Shown: positions 33,709 to 41,754 of the stretch, in pieces
How the letters are laid out: each line of letters begins with the position of its first letter
Position numbering within the stretch: position 1 is the stretch's first letter
Assembly (NCBI RefSeq): GCF_026339955.1
Contig: NZ_JAPEPW010000001.1
Location: 7,151,001 to 7,215,000 of the forward strand
Direction: 5' to 3'
DNA: 64,000 nt
Source of the DNA: Streptomyces sp. NBC_01549
Lineage (GTDB): Bacteria; Actinomycetota; Actinomycetes; Streptomycetales; Streptomycetaceae
The notes under the pieces: model-generated
Told to the model about the DNA's origin: nothing
The model's database searches: none
What the model saw: the letters and a program-made list of their open reading frames with translations, nothing else
Position numbers and translations under genes: made by a program

Positions 33709-34671
33709 ATGCGCGCGGCCTTCGTCGGCAAGGGCGGCAGTGGCAAGACCACGCTGTCGGCGCTCTTCTCCCGTCAGTTGGCGCACTCCGGCGCGCCCGT
33801 CGTCGCCATCGACGGCGACATCAACCAGCACCTGGCACACACCCTCGGCCTCGGCGACGGAGAGACCTTCGCCGCCCCGCCCCTCAGTGCGCGGCTCGGC
33901 GAGATCAAGACGCACCTGCGGGGCAGCAACCCGCGCATCACCTCGCCCGAGGCCATGATCAAGACCACCCCGCCGGGCCGCGGCTCACGGCTGCTGCGCC
34001 TGCTCGGCGACGACCCGGTGCACACTCCGCACCTCCAACGGGTCGGCGGCGTACCGCTGATGGTCACCGGTGAGTTCGAGGAGAGCGATCTCGGCGTGGC
34101 CTGCTACCACTCCAAACTCGGAGCGGTGGAGCTGTACCTCAACCATCTCGTCGACGGCCCCGGCGAGTACGTCGTCGTCGACATGACCGCCGGGGCCGAC
34201 GCCTTCGCCTCCGGGCTGTTCACCCGGTTCGACATGACCTTCCTGGTCGCCGAGCCGACCCGCAAGGGTGTCTCCGTCTACCGCCAGTACCGCGACCACG
34301 CCGAGGAGTTCGGCATCCCGGTCGCGGTGATCGGCAACAAGGTGACCGGCGAGGACGACCTGCTCTTCCTCAAGGAACATGTCGGCGAGCACCTCCTGAC
34401 GTACGTCCGGCACTCCTCATGGGTGCGCGCCCAGGAGCAGGGCCGACCACAGGGCGACCTCGAACCGCACAACATCCACGCACTGCGCCAGATGCGGACG
34501 GCCCTGGACGCCCGTACCAAGGACTGGACGGCCTTCCAGGAACACGCCGTCGCCTTCCACCTCCGCAACGCCGCGGCCTGGGCCGACCGGGCCACCGGGA
34601 CCGACCTCTCCGCACAGATCGACCCCGGCTTCCGCCACGGCCCCACCGCTCTCGAGCCGTCCGCCGACTGA
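33709..34671 (+). CDS. CooC/ParA-like P-loop ATPase in the zinc-stress operon
   Basis: A 320-residue SIMIBI-type ATPase. GKGGSGKTT (residues 7-15) is the deviant Walker A with signature lysine, DGDIN resembles the switch aspartate region, and VVVDMTAGADAF is Walker B-like. CooC-type proteins help insert metals. Its one-base distance to the C-minus rpmF gene behind a Zur box suggests a role in zinc limitation; the precise job is not known. No GTPase-type CxCC metal motif of COG0523 is present. Confidence 0.8.
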   Translation: MRAAFVGKGGSGKTTLSALFSRQLAHSGAPVVAIDGDINQHLAHTLGLGDGETFAAPPLSARLGEIKTHLRGSNPRITSPEAMIKTTPPGRGSRLLRLLGDDPVHTPHLQRVGGVPLMVTGEFEESDLGVACYHSKLGAVELYLNHLVDGPGEYVVVDMTAGADAFASGLFTRFDMTFLVAEPTRKGVSVYRQYRDHAEEFGIPVAVIGNKVTGEDDLLFLKEHVGEHLLTYVRHSSWVRAQEQGRPQGDLEPHNIHALRQMRTALDARTKDWTAFQEHAVAFHLRNAAAWADRATGTDLSAQIDPGFRHGPTALEPSAD

Positions 34672-34731
34672 ACTCCCACGCGCCACCCGAGCGCGACCGG
34701 CGCACCACCTACCGACAGGACTGCCTCTCTC

Positions 34732-35124
34732 ATGTCACTCGACGTCTCCCCGAAGCTGCTGGCCGAAGCCGAACGCGGTCCGGTCCGCGAAGCGGACTTC
34801 GTGGACACCGTCCGTACGTCCCTGCCGTACGCGTACGACCTCATCGCCGACCTGACCGCCCAACTCCGCAACGGGACGGCCGAGTTCACCGACAACCACA
34901 CCCCGCCGCCCTCCGAGAAGGAACGCGGTCAGCTGCTGCGGGCGCTCGCCAGCGACGCGATCCGCGGCAGTCTGGAGCGGCACTTCGGCGTCACCCTCGC
35001 CTTCATGAACTGCCACCGCGTCGCCGTCTTCCGCCCCGAGGACCGGGGCGGGGCGACCCACGCCCGGTTCACCTCGCTGCGCTCGCAGATCCTCAACCAG
35101 TCACCCGAGTTCCGCGACTGCTGA
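34732..35124 (+). CDS. Hypothetical protein, third gene of the rpmF operon
   Basis: A 130-residue soluble protein I cannot name. It is helical at the N-terminus (LLAEAERGPVREADFVDTVR), carries a conserved-looking SLPYAYDLIADLTAQL, and has a C-terminal FMNCHRVAVFRP with one Cys-His pair. The gap of 60 bases to the ATPase gene, same strand, suggests cotranscription. It ends 24 bases from the converging phosphatase gene. Confidence 0.65.
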   Translation: MSLDVSPKLLAEAERGPVREADFVDTVRTSLPYAYDLIADLTAQLRNGTAEFTDNHTPPPSEKERGQLLRALASDAIRGSLERHFGVTLAFMNCHRVAVFRPEDRGGATHARFTSLRSQILNQSPEFRDC

Positions 35125-35148
35125 ACCCGCGGCCACGCGTCCCCCACG

Positions 35149-37617
35149 TCACATCACGGGCTGGGGGGTCAGGGACTGCTCGGCCCAGATGACCTTTCCC
35201 TCGGGGGTGTAGCGGGTGCCCCAGCGGCGGGTGAACTGGGAGATGAGGAACAGCCCGCGGCCCCCCTCGTCGGTCGTCTTCGGGTGCCGCAGATGCGGGG
35301 CGGTCGCGCCGCCGTCGGAGACCTCGCAGATCAGTGCCTGCTCGGTGATCAGGCGCAGCCGGACCGGCCCCGAGGAGTACCGGATCGCGTTGGTGACGAG
35401 CTCGCTCACGACCAGCTCCGTGGTGAAGGCCAGCTCGTCCAGACCCCACGCGGTCAGCTGCTGCGTGGCCGCCTTCCTGGCCTCGGCGACCATGGCCGGG
35501 TCCGTGGACAGGTCCCAGGTCGCGACCTGCTCGGCGCCGAGCCGACGGGTGCGCGCCATCAGCAGCGCCACGTCGTCGTACGGCCGCGACGGCACGAGAT
35601 CGTCCACGATCGTGCGGCACAGGCCGTCCAACGGCTGGTGGTGCGAGGCCAGCGCGTACCGCAGACGCTCCCGGCCCGCGTCCGGGTCCCGCCCCGTACG
35701 GGGCGTGGCGATCAGTCCGTCGGTGTGCAGGGCCAGCACGCTGCCTTCCTCCAGAGTGAACTCCACCGACTCGAAGGGCAGCCCGGCGACGCCCAGCGCC
35801 GGACCGCGGGGGAGGTCGGCGAACGTGACGGTGTCGTCGGGAGCGATGACCGCGGGTGCGGGATGTCCCGCGGCCGCCATCGCGCACCGCCCGCTCACCG
35901 GGTCGTACACCACGTACAGACAGCTGGCTCCGACGGCCTGCATCCCGCTGGTGAGGGTGTCCGCGCCGGTGCCCTCCTCCCGGGCGGCCCGGCTGACCAG
36001 GTCGTCCAGGTGCGCGAGTACCTCCTCGGGCGGCAGGTCCAGATCCGCGAGGGTCTGTACGGCCGCCCGCAGTCGCCCCATGGCGGCGGCGCCGTCGATG
36101 CCGTGACCGGTCACCTCGCCCACCACCAGCGCCACCCGGGCCCCGGACAGCGGAATGACGTCGAACCAGTCCCCGGCGAGGCCGGTCAGCTCGTCCGCGG
36201 GCCGGTAGCAGGCCGAGACCTCCACCGCGTTCTGCTCGGGGAAGCGGTGCGGGAGCAGATTGCGCTGCAGGACGAGCGCCGCGTCGCGCTCACGGGTGTA
36301 CCGGCGGGCGTTGTCGAGACACAGGGCCGCCCGGCCGACGAACTCCTCCGCCAGGGTCAGATCGTCCTCGTCGAAGGGGTCCTCGCGGTCACGCCGGAAG
36401 AACGTGGTGATCCCCAGGGTGATGCCGCGGGCCCGGACGGGCACGACCATCGCGCTGTGCAGCCCGAGGTCGATGAACGAGGCGGCCGGGCCCTCGCGGG
36501 CGCTCGTGCTCCACTTCCTGGCCAGCGGATCCAGCCGCGCCTCACGCCAGGACCGGCCCTCGGCCAGAGCGCGCACCGGGGGAGAGGTCGCCTGGTACCT
36601 CGCAGCGTCACCCACCTCGACGGCGGTTTCGGGGATCCCGGCCCGGACCGACTGCTGCCCGGCACGCCGCAGTGACACCACGTCTGTGTCGCTCAGCCGG
36701 CCGGGCACCGGCTCGGCCCCTCTGAGCACGGACTCCAGCAGGTCCACGGTGACGAAGTCGGCCAGCCCCGGTACGGCGACATCGGCCAGCTCCTGTGCGG
36801 TCTGCAGGACGTCCAGGCTGCGCCCGATGTGCTCGCCGGCCCGGTCGAGCAGCGCCAGCCGCCGTCGCGCACGGTGACGATCGGTGACGTCGACGACGGT
36901 GTAGTACACCCCGATCGGACGGCCGTGGTCGTCCTCCAGCCGGATGAACGACAAGGAGTGCGCGCTCTCGCGGTGCGGCGCGGACCGTATGCGGCCCACG
37001 TGCTCGTACCCGACGACCGGCCTGCCGCTCTCCAACACCTGGCGCATCTTCGCCTCGAGCGTCTCGGCGTCCAGGCCCGGCTGTATGTCGGCGAGCCTGC
37101 GCCCCAGCCGCCGGTGCGGCGGGCCCCCGCCGAACTGCTCCAGCGCGGCGTTCGACCACACAAAGCGCAGGTCCGTGTCCACGATGGCGATGCCCACCGG
37201 TGAGCGGGCGTTCATCCGCTCCAGCACCGACCGGCTCATGTCCCAACCGGGACCGTCGGCCAGATCGGCGAGCAGCACCACCCAGCGCGTGGGCCCGCCG
37301 CGCTCCCGTATCGGGACGACCCGGACCATCACCCGGACCGCGTGCCCGTCCCGGTGCAGCGCGGACAGCAGTCCGGCCCAGCCGTCGCCGTCGCGGCAGC
37401 GCGCCGCCAGCTCGGGGATCCGGGCCGCGTCCTCCGGGAGCAGCAGATCGGCGGCCGGGCGGCCCAGGACCTCCGCGGATTCGTACCCCAGCAGCCGCTC
37501 GGCGTCCGCGGTCCAGCTGGTCACCGTCATCCGGGCGTCGAGCAGCAGCGGTGCGGCGTCCGCCATGTCGAAGCGCTGGCGGGCGGCCAGCACGTCTTGT
37601 TCCTCGCTCGCAGCCAC
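35149..37617 (-). CDS. Multidomain SpoIIE-type phosphatase/kinase (PAS-PAS-GAF-PP2C-HATPase)
   Basis: An 822-residue cytoplasmic signalling protein. Two PAS domains (about residues 20-115 and 125-250; second with VDTDLRFVWSNAALEQF) are followed by a GAF domain (265-440) and a SpoIIE/PP2C phosphatase domain (465-670; GDWFDVIPL, GEVTGHGIDGAAAMG). A C-terminal GHKL ATPase like anti-sigma factors ends the protein (690-815; ELVSELVTNAIRYS-type N box, GGRGLFLISQF). It probably controls an anti-sigma/anti-anti-sigma switch in response to a ligand or redox state. No partner gene is adjacent. Confidence 0.88.
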   Translation of the reverse strand: MAASEEQDVLAARQRFDMADAAPLLLDARMTVTSWTADAERLLGYESAEVLGRPAADLLLPEDAARIPELAARCRDGDGWAGLLSALHRDGHAVRVMVRVVPIRERGGPTRWVVLLADLADGPGWDMSRSVLERMNARSPVGIAIVDTDLRFVWSNAALEQFGGGPPHRRLGRRLADIQPGLDAETLEAKMRQVLESGRPVVGYEHVGRIRSAPHRESAHSLSFIRLEDDHGRPIGVYYTVVDVTDRHRARRRLALLDRAGEHIGRSLDVLQTAQELADVAVPGLADFVTVDLLESVLRGAEPVPGRLSDTDVVSLRRAGQQSVRAGIPETAVEVGDAARYQATSPPVRALAEGRSWREARLDPLARKWSTSAREGPAASFIDLGLHSAMVVPVRARGITLGITTFFRRDREDPFDEDDLTLAEEFVGRAALCLDNARRYTRERDAALVLQRNLLPHRFPEQNAVEVSACYRPADELTGLAGDWFDVIPLSGARVALVVGEVTGHGIDGAAAMGRLRAAVQTLADLDLPPEEVLAHLDDLVSRAAREEGTGADTLTSGMQAVGASCLYVVYDPVSGRCAMAAAGHPAPAVIAPDDTVTFADLPRGPALGVAGLPFESVEFTLEEGSVLALHTDGLIATPRTGRDPDAGRERLRYALASHHQPLDGLCRTIVDDLVPSRPYDDVALLMARTRRLGAEQVATWDLSTDPAMVAEARKAATQQLTAWGLDELAFTTELVVSELVTNAIRYSSGPVRLRLITEQALICEVSDGGATAPHLRHPKTTDEGGRGLFLISQFTRRWGTRYTPEGKVIWAEQSLTPQPVM

Positions 37618-37784
37618 GGCGACCCTCTCCGCTCCCCGAAGGTGGTCCTACCCCCTATGTGCCCATTCTTCACTTTGTACGACCATGTGGGCTCCGGGGC
37701 CTTGAGCGCCGTTGAACCTCCGGGCCGGTGGCCGCGTATCACTCCACGGGGATGGCGTGAAACCGCACGCGGAAGGAGAGCAGT

Positions 37785-38555
37785 GTGCCGACACCGCCCG
37801 AACCAGGGCAGCCCGGGGGGCGACGGGCGATCGAACCCACCTATGTTCAGCGGCGCCGCCGGACGGAGGCACTCGCGCAACTTCTGAAGGAGGTGCGCGA
37901 GGAGCAGAACGGGCCTGACCCGGACGAGAACTACGAGGTCATCGCGGTGCCGGCCACAAAGGTCGCCGTCATGCCGCAGGTGGCCGAGGACGCGACCGAG
38001 GAACTTCCACCCGTCCTGGTGGGCGAGGACTACACCCAGGGTCACACCCGGGGCGGGAGACCGGTGGGGGCCCGCAGGCCCGCAGCCGCTGCCGGCGTCC
38101 ACCACGGGCGCGGGCCCGCGGGACAGCCGACGCCCAGGTGGGGCACGGGACAGCGCCGCGCGGTGGTCGTCATCGGGGTCACGGGGGCGGCCCTCGTGGG
38201 CTTCGCCCTCGCGCTCCTGGTGCCCGGCGGTGACCAGGACGCCGGTGCACAGGCCGGGCGGGCCCCCACCGGCGCGCCCACGACGTCCGCCGCCCCGGCC
38301 CCGTCCGGGAACGCCGACCCGGACGGCGCGGGCACCCTGCGCGAAGGGGACAGCGGCCCCGCGGTCAAGGAACTGCAGCAGCGGCTGCTGCGGATCCCGA
38401 ACGTGTACGACCGCGGCTCCACGAACGGCACCTACGACGCCACGCTCACGGCCGCGGTCGCGCGCTTCCAGCTCTGGTACGGGATCCGGGGCGACGAGAC
38501 GGGTGTCTACGGCAACGACACCCGCGCCGACCTCGAATCCCGTACGACGCTGTGA
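37785..38555 (+). CDS. Single-pass membrane protein with peptidoglycan-binding domain
   Basis: A 256-residue protein. An acidic/basic cytoplasmic part (1-125) precedes one transmembrane helix (about 127-146, VVVIGVTGAALVGFALALLV), a Gly/Ala/Pro linker and a PG_binding_1 domain (about 180-250; LREGDSGPAVKELQQRLLRI). The start is GTG 37785 with a ggaaggag site. The long N-terminal cytoplasmic part may bind an intracellular partner. Confidence 0.82.
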   Translation: MPTPPEPGQPGGRRAIEPTYVQRRRRTEALAQLLKEVREEQNGPDPDENYEVIAVPATKVAVMPQVAEDATEELPPVLVGEDYTQGHTRGGRPVGARRPAAAAGVHHGRGPAGQPTPRWGTGQRRAVVVIGVTGAALVGFALALLVPGGDQDAGAQAGRAPTGAPTTSAAPAPSGNADPDGAGTLREGDSGPAVKELQQRLLRIPNVYDRGSTNGTYDATLTAAVARFQLWYGIRGDETGVYGNDTRADLESRTTL

Positions 38556-38586
38556 CCCCGTACGGCTGCCGAGCGCGCCAGAACCG

Positions 38587-39441
38587 TCAGGTGGCCGCGG
38601 ACGTCCGGGTGAACTCCCGGATGGCCCGGGCGAGTTCCATCGGACGGTCCAGGGGGACGAGGGTGTAGCTGTCGTCGATCTCGACCAGCCGTCCTCGCGG
38701 CAGCAGCGCGGCGAGGCGCCGGCCGTGTTCGGGCGGCATCACCCGGTCGTCGCGCGCCCAGACGACGAGCGCGGGGCGGTCGAAGGCAGGCAGCCGTTCG
38801 GCCGCGGCGAGCAGCAGACCGGTGTCCGCCGCCGCCGCGCGCAGTGTGCGTACGGCGTCGCGGCGGATCTCCGGCTGCTCGAGGACCGGCCGGATCCACC
38901 GCGCGGTGGCGGCGTCTCCCCGGAGGGTCAGCCACCCGAAGGCGACCGGCATGCGGCGCAGCGGCCGCAGCCGCATCTGACCCATGAACATCCCGAACAG
39001 CCGGGGCGGGAGCCTGCCGCTGAGGACGAGCGTCCGGCCCGTCAGCCCGGGCGGGAAGTTGTCGAAGGCGTCGCACGAGACGAGCACCACCGCCGCCACC
39101 CGTGCCGCACCGTCGCCCATCACGAGCTGGACGAGCGCTCCACCGGTGTCGTTGCCGACCAGGATGACGGCCCGCAGATCGAGGCGGTCGAGGAACTCCA
39201 CGACCAGCCGGGCCACCCCGGGCAGCGACAGGTCGGCGTCGGCCCGCATTCCGTGCCGATGCGCCCCGAGCGGCAGGGTCGGCGCCACGCACCGGTGGTC
39301 GGCGGCGAGCTCGGCGATCGTCTCGTCCCACAGCGAGGCGTCCATCATCAGCCCGTGCAGCAGCACCAGCACGGGACCGTCGCCGCCCGTGTCGCGGTAC
39401 GTGAGCGTCCCCGCCGACAGCTCGATCTCCCCCGTCGTCAT
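38587..39441 (-). CDS. Alpha/beta hydrolase with Asp nucleophile and no obvious catalytic His
   Basis: A 284-residue hydrolase. LLHGLMMDASLWDE forms the oxyanion region. The nucleophile elbow is VGNDTGGA with Asp98, as in haloalkane dehalogenase-like proteins. At the place of the catalytic histidine the sequence reads IDDSYTLVPLDRP, with no histidine. Activity may therefore be altered or lost. The start overlaps the stop of the 86-residue ORF upstream (ATGA), so the two are translated together. Confidence 0.8.
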   Translation of the reverse strand: MTTGEIELSAGTLTYRDTGGDGPVLVLLHGLMMDASLWDETIAELAADHRCVAPTLPLGAHRHGMRADADLSLPGVARLVVEFLDRLDLRAVILVGNDTGGALVQLVMGDGAARVAAVVLVSCDAFDNFPPGLTGRTLVLSGRLPPRLFGMFMGQMRLRPLRRMPVAFGWLTLRGDAATARWIRPVLEQPEIRRDAVRTLRAAAADTGLLLAAAERLPAFDRPALVVWARDDRVMPPEHGRRLAALLPRGRLVEIDDSYTLVPLDRPMELARAIREFTRTSAAT

Positions 39442-39698
39442 CGACGCTCCCCGGAGGCGGTGGAGCCCACCGGGGAATCGAGCACAGGCCGGCGCCGGAA
39501 CGACGGCTCCACGCCGGCCGCGACCTCCGGCAAGGGTGCGGTGAACGCGACGGAGACCTGCCGACCCGTCAACTGCTCGCTGATCGAGTCGAATCGGCGC
39601 GGCCGACCACCGCTCTCACCGAATCCGAATCCGCGACTGCCACCACTGCTGAAACGGACCTTCTCCTCCCCGGACACTGGATCGGTCACGTCGTTCAT
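39438..39698 (-). CDS. Small Gly/Arg-rich hypothetical protein coupled to hydrolase
   Basis: An 86-residue protein unlike anything I recognise. The start ATG 39698 has a perfect aggagg ribosome site. The middle (RFSSGGSRGFGFGESGGRPR) is Gly/Ser/Arg rich and probably disordered, and the rest contains FDSISEQLTGRQVSVAFTAP. It is coupled by ATGA overlap to the downstream hydrolase. A peptide precursor or a small partner are possibilities without further support. Confidence 0.6.
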   Translation of the reverse strand: MNDVTDPVSGEEKVRFSSGGSRGFGFGESGGRPRRFDSISEQLTGRQVSVAFTAPLPEVAAGVEPSFRRRPVLDSPVGSTASGERR

Positions 39699-39812
39699 AA
39701 GAGCCTCCTGAGGGCGTCTGCCGCGTCTTCGCCGAGCGTCTGCGTCCAAGAGGGTTCGTGAGGGCTCCGGTGTGACATCGCCGCGACATCCCGTTCCTGG
39801 ACCTCGGACGCG

Positions 39813-39989
39813 TCAGCGCGGCCGACGGCCGCCCGGGCGAACCGGGTCGGGCGCGGTCAGGTCCAGGAGGACCTTGGAGGCGACGGCCCGGTCGTGGGCG
39901 ATGTCGAACGCGGCGCGGGCCTCGGCGAGCGGGAAAGTGTGCGTCACGACCGCGTCGACGGGCAGCCCCTGGGCCAGCAGAGCGATCGC
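39813..39989 (-). pseudogene. Zinc alcohol dehydrogenase (idonate dehydrogenase-like) C-terminal fragment
   Basis: A frame ending at TGA 39813-39815 encodes AIALLAQGLPVDAVVTHTFP and LAEARAAFDIAHDRAVASKV, the C-terminal helix and strand of MDR alcohol dehydrogenases. It begins abruptly where the SDR fragment ends, in a different frame. The catalytic and cofactor domains are absent. Confidence 0.7.
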
Positions 39990-40640
39990 AGAGGTCGTCG
40001 ACGTCGCCCCGGCGGCCGGCCGGTGTGCGGCCGCGGACCCAGGCGCTGAACTCGTCGTCGGCCACCAGGGCCGAGGTGAGTTCGGTGGCGAAGTAGCCGG
40101 GTCCGATGCCGTTGACCTGGATGCCCAGCGGGCCCAGGTCGGCGCACATTCCCTTGGTGAGCATCTTCAGGCCGCCCTTGGTGGCGGAGTAGGCGGCGAT
40201 ACCGGGCCGGACCGCTTCGCTCTGCAGCGAGCAGATGTTGACGATCTTGCCCTGGCCTCGGGGCGCCATGCGCCGTGCGACCTCGCGTCCCACGAGGAAG
40301 GCACTGGTGAGGTTGGTGTCGAGGAGGCGGTGCCAGTCGGCGTCGGTGAACTCCAGGAACGGGCTGCGGTGTTGGACTCCCGTGTTGTTCACCAGGATGC
40401 CGATCGGTCCGATCTCGTCCTCGATACGGGCGATGCCAGCGGTGACGGCCGCCGAGTCCGTCACGTCGAAGGCGGCCGTGCGTACCCGGTTCCCGAACGA
40501 GGTCGCGAGCTCGGTAGCGGTCGCCTGCAGGGCGGTGGTGTTCCGTCCGTTGAGGACGACTGTGCAGCCGGCCTCCAGCAGGCCCTTGGCCAGCGCCCTG
40601 CCGATGCCGCGGCTGGAGCCGGTGACCAGGGCGGTCGGCG
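39990..40640 (-). pseudogene. SDR (gluconate 5-dehydrogenase-like) fragment without start or C-terminus
   Basis: The frame shows ALVTGSSRGIGRALAKGLLE, NNTG, SLQ and YSATKGG, then IGPGYFATELTSALVADDEF and GRTPAGRRGDVDDL, followed by unrelated sequence. The first few residues and start codon are missing at 40640, and the final 35 residues with VDGG are missing. An internal ATG at 40464 would give a protein without the cofactor motif. Confidence 0.72.
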
Positions 40641-40828
40641 AAGTCCTCGTCGTTCTCGATGCGGCTGCCGTCCGGCGTCAACTGTCCAATGGTGCCTCGG
40701 CAGTTCACGAGGAGGTAGAAGCCGCCGTCGTCGACGGACGTCCTCACCGAGGCCTGCGAACGCATTGCGACGGCCTGCGCCGCACTGACCTCCGCTCCTT
40801 CCGCCGTTCCCTCCGCCTGAAAGGTCAT
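40641..40828 (-). pseudogene. AraC-type ligand-binding domain fragment
   Basis: About 60 codons (QASVRTSVDDGGFYLLVNCR then GTIGQLTPDGSRIENDEDF) resemble the AraC_binding_2 domain: a strand, a turn with QDGR-like TPDGS and a GDF-like EDF. No DNA-binding domain remains. The frame joins the SDR fragment at 40640. The assignment is by motif pattern and is weaker than for the two other fragments. Confidence 0.45.
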
Positions 40829-40829
40829 C

Positions 40830-41510
40830 ATGATCCGCGTCAGCACGAAGTTCGACCGGCCGGAACCCGCCGCGGTCGAGCGACTGAGCGCCTTCTCCTC
40901 GGCGACCATCCACGAGGCACAGGGCCGACTCGGGGCGCTGGACTCGGCCATCAAGCCGGTCGACCACCGGATGTCCCTGTGCGGCCCCGCCTTCACCGTC
41001 CAGTGCGCCCCACGCGACAACCTCATGCTGCAGACCGCCATCGCCTACGCCCGCCCGGGGGACGTCGTGGTCGTGTCCGCCGGCGCCTACGAGGAGGCGG
41101 GCTCCTTCGGAGACGTCCTCGCCAACGCCTGCCAGGCCAAGGGCCTCGGCGGCCTGATCACCGACACGGGTGTCCGGGACACCGAGGACCTGCGCGCCCT
41201 GGGCTTCCCCGTCTTCTCCCGCAGTGTGTCCATCAAGGGCACGGTCAAGGAGACCGTCGGACCGATGTGCGAACCGGTCACCGTCGGCGGCGTGCTCGTC
41301 CGTCCCGGCGATGTGATGCGGGCCGACGCCGACGGCGTGGTCGTCGTCCGCCGCGAGGACGTCGCCGAGACGGTCGCCGCCTCACAGGATCGGGTCGACG
41401 CCGAAGCGGGGTACATCGCGGCGTACCGGGCGGGCAGGACGGTCGTCGAAATCTGCGATCTCGCGCCGCTTCTCGCGGCCAAGGGGCTGGTGATCGACGA
41501 CAGGGCTTAG
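40830..41510 (+). CDS. RraA-family 4-hydroxy-4-methyl-2-oxoglutarate/CHA aldolase-like protein
   Basis: A 226-residue aldolase of the RraA fold, expected to cleave 4-carboxy-4-hydroxy-2-oxoadipate to pyruvate and oxaloacetate (or decarboxylate oxaloacetate) with a divalent metal. GGLITDTGVRDTEDLR carries the substrate Arg and metal Asp, and PGDVVVVSAGAYEEAGSFGD is the active-site loop. RNase E regulation is another known role of this fold but unlikely here. The start is one base from the beginning of the AraC-like fragment on the other strand, so the original regulatory DNA may be lost. Confidence 0.85.
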   Translation: MIRVSTKFDRPEPAAVERLSAFSSATIHEAQGRLGALDSAIKPVDHRMSLCGPAFTVQCAPRDNLMLQTAIAYARPGDVVVVSAGAYEEAGSFGDVLANACQAKGLGGLITDTGVRDTEDLRALGFPVFSRSVSIKGTVKETVGPMCEPVTVGGVLVRPGDVMRADADGVVVVRREDVAETVAASQDRVDAEAGYIAAYRAGRTVVEICDLAPLLAAKGLVIDDRA

Positions 41511-41678
41511 AACCTGTCCGGCGGATCAACATCGGAGGGAGGCGACAGCGCCGAATCAGCACGGGTGAGCTGTCGCCGGGAGGTGCGCGCCCGGCCCCTC
41601 GGGCGCCTCCCCGTCGACGAGCAGGCTCCGCGCACCGACCTTCCCCACCTCTGCCGTCGTCCGCGAAACGGCGTTGTC

Positions 41679-41691
41679 AGTGGTCGCCACT
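41679..41691. promoter_or_regulatory. Inverted repeat upstream of the SWIM-vWA-MoxR operon
   Basis: AGTGG-TCG-CCACT is a perfect 5-3-5 dyad 64 bases before the first start of the operon, next to a TATGTT box at 41691-41696. It may be an operator. Confidence 0.4.
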
Positions 41692-41754
41692 ATGTTCAGT
41701 CGTGTCCGGCCGAAGTGGCGCGGAAGTCCCCTCTGATGCATAGGAGATGGTGCG

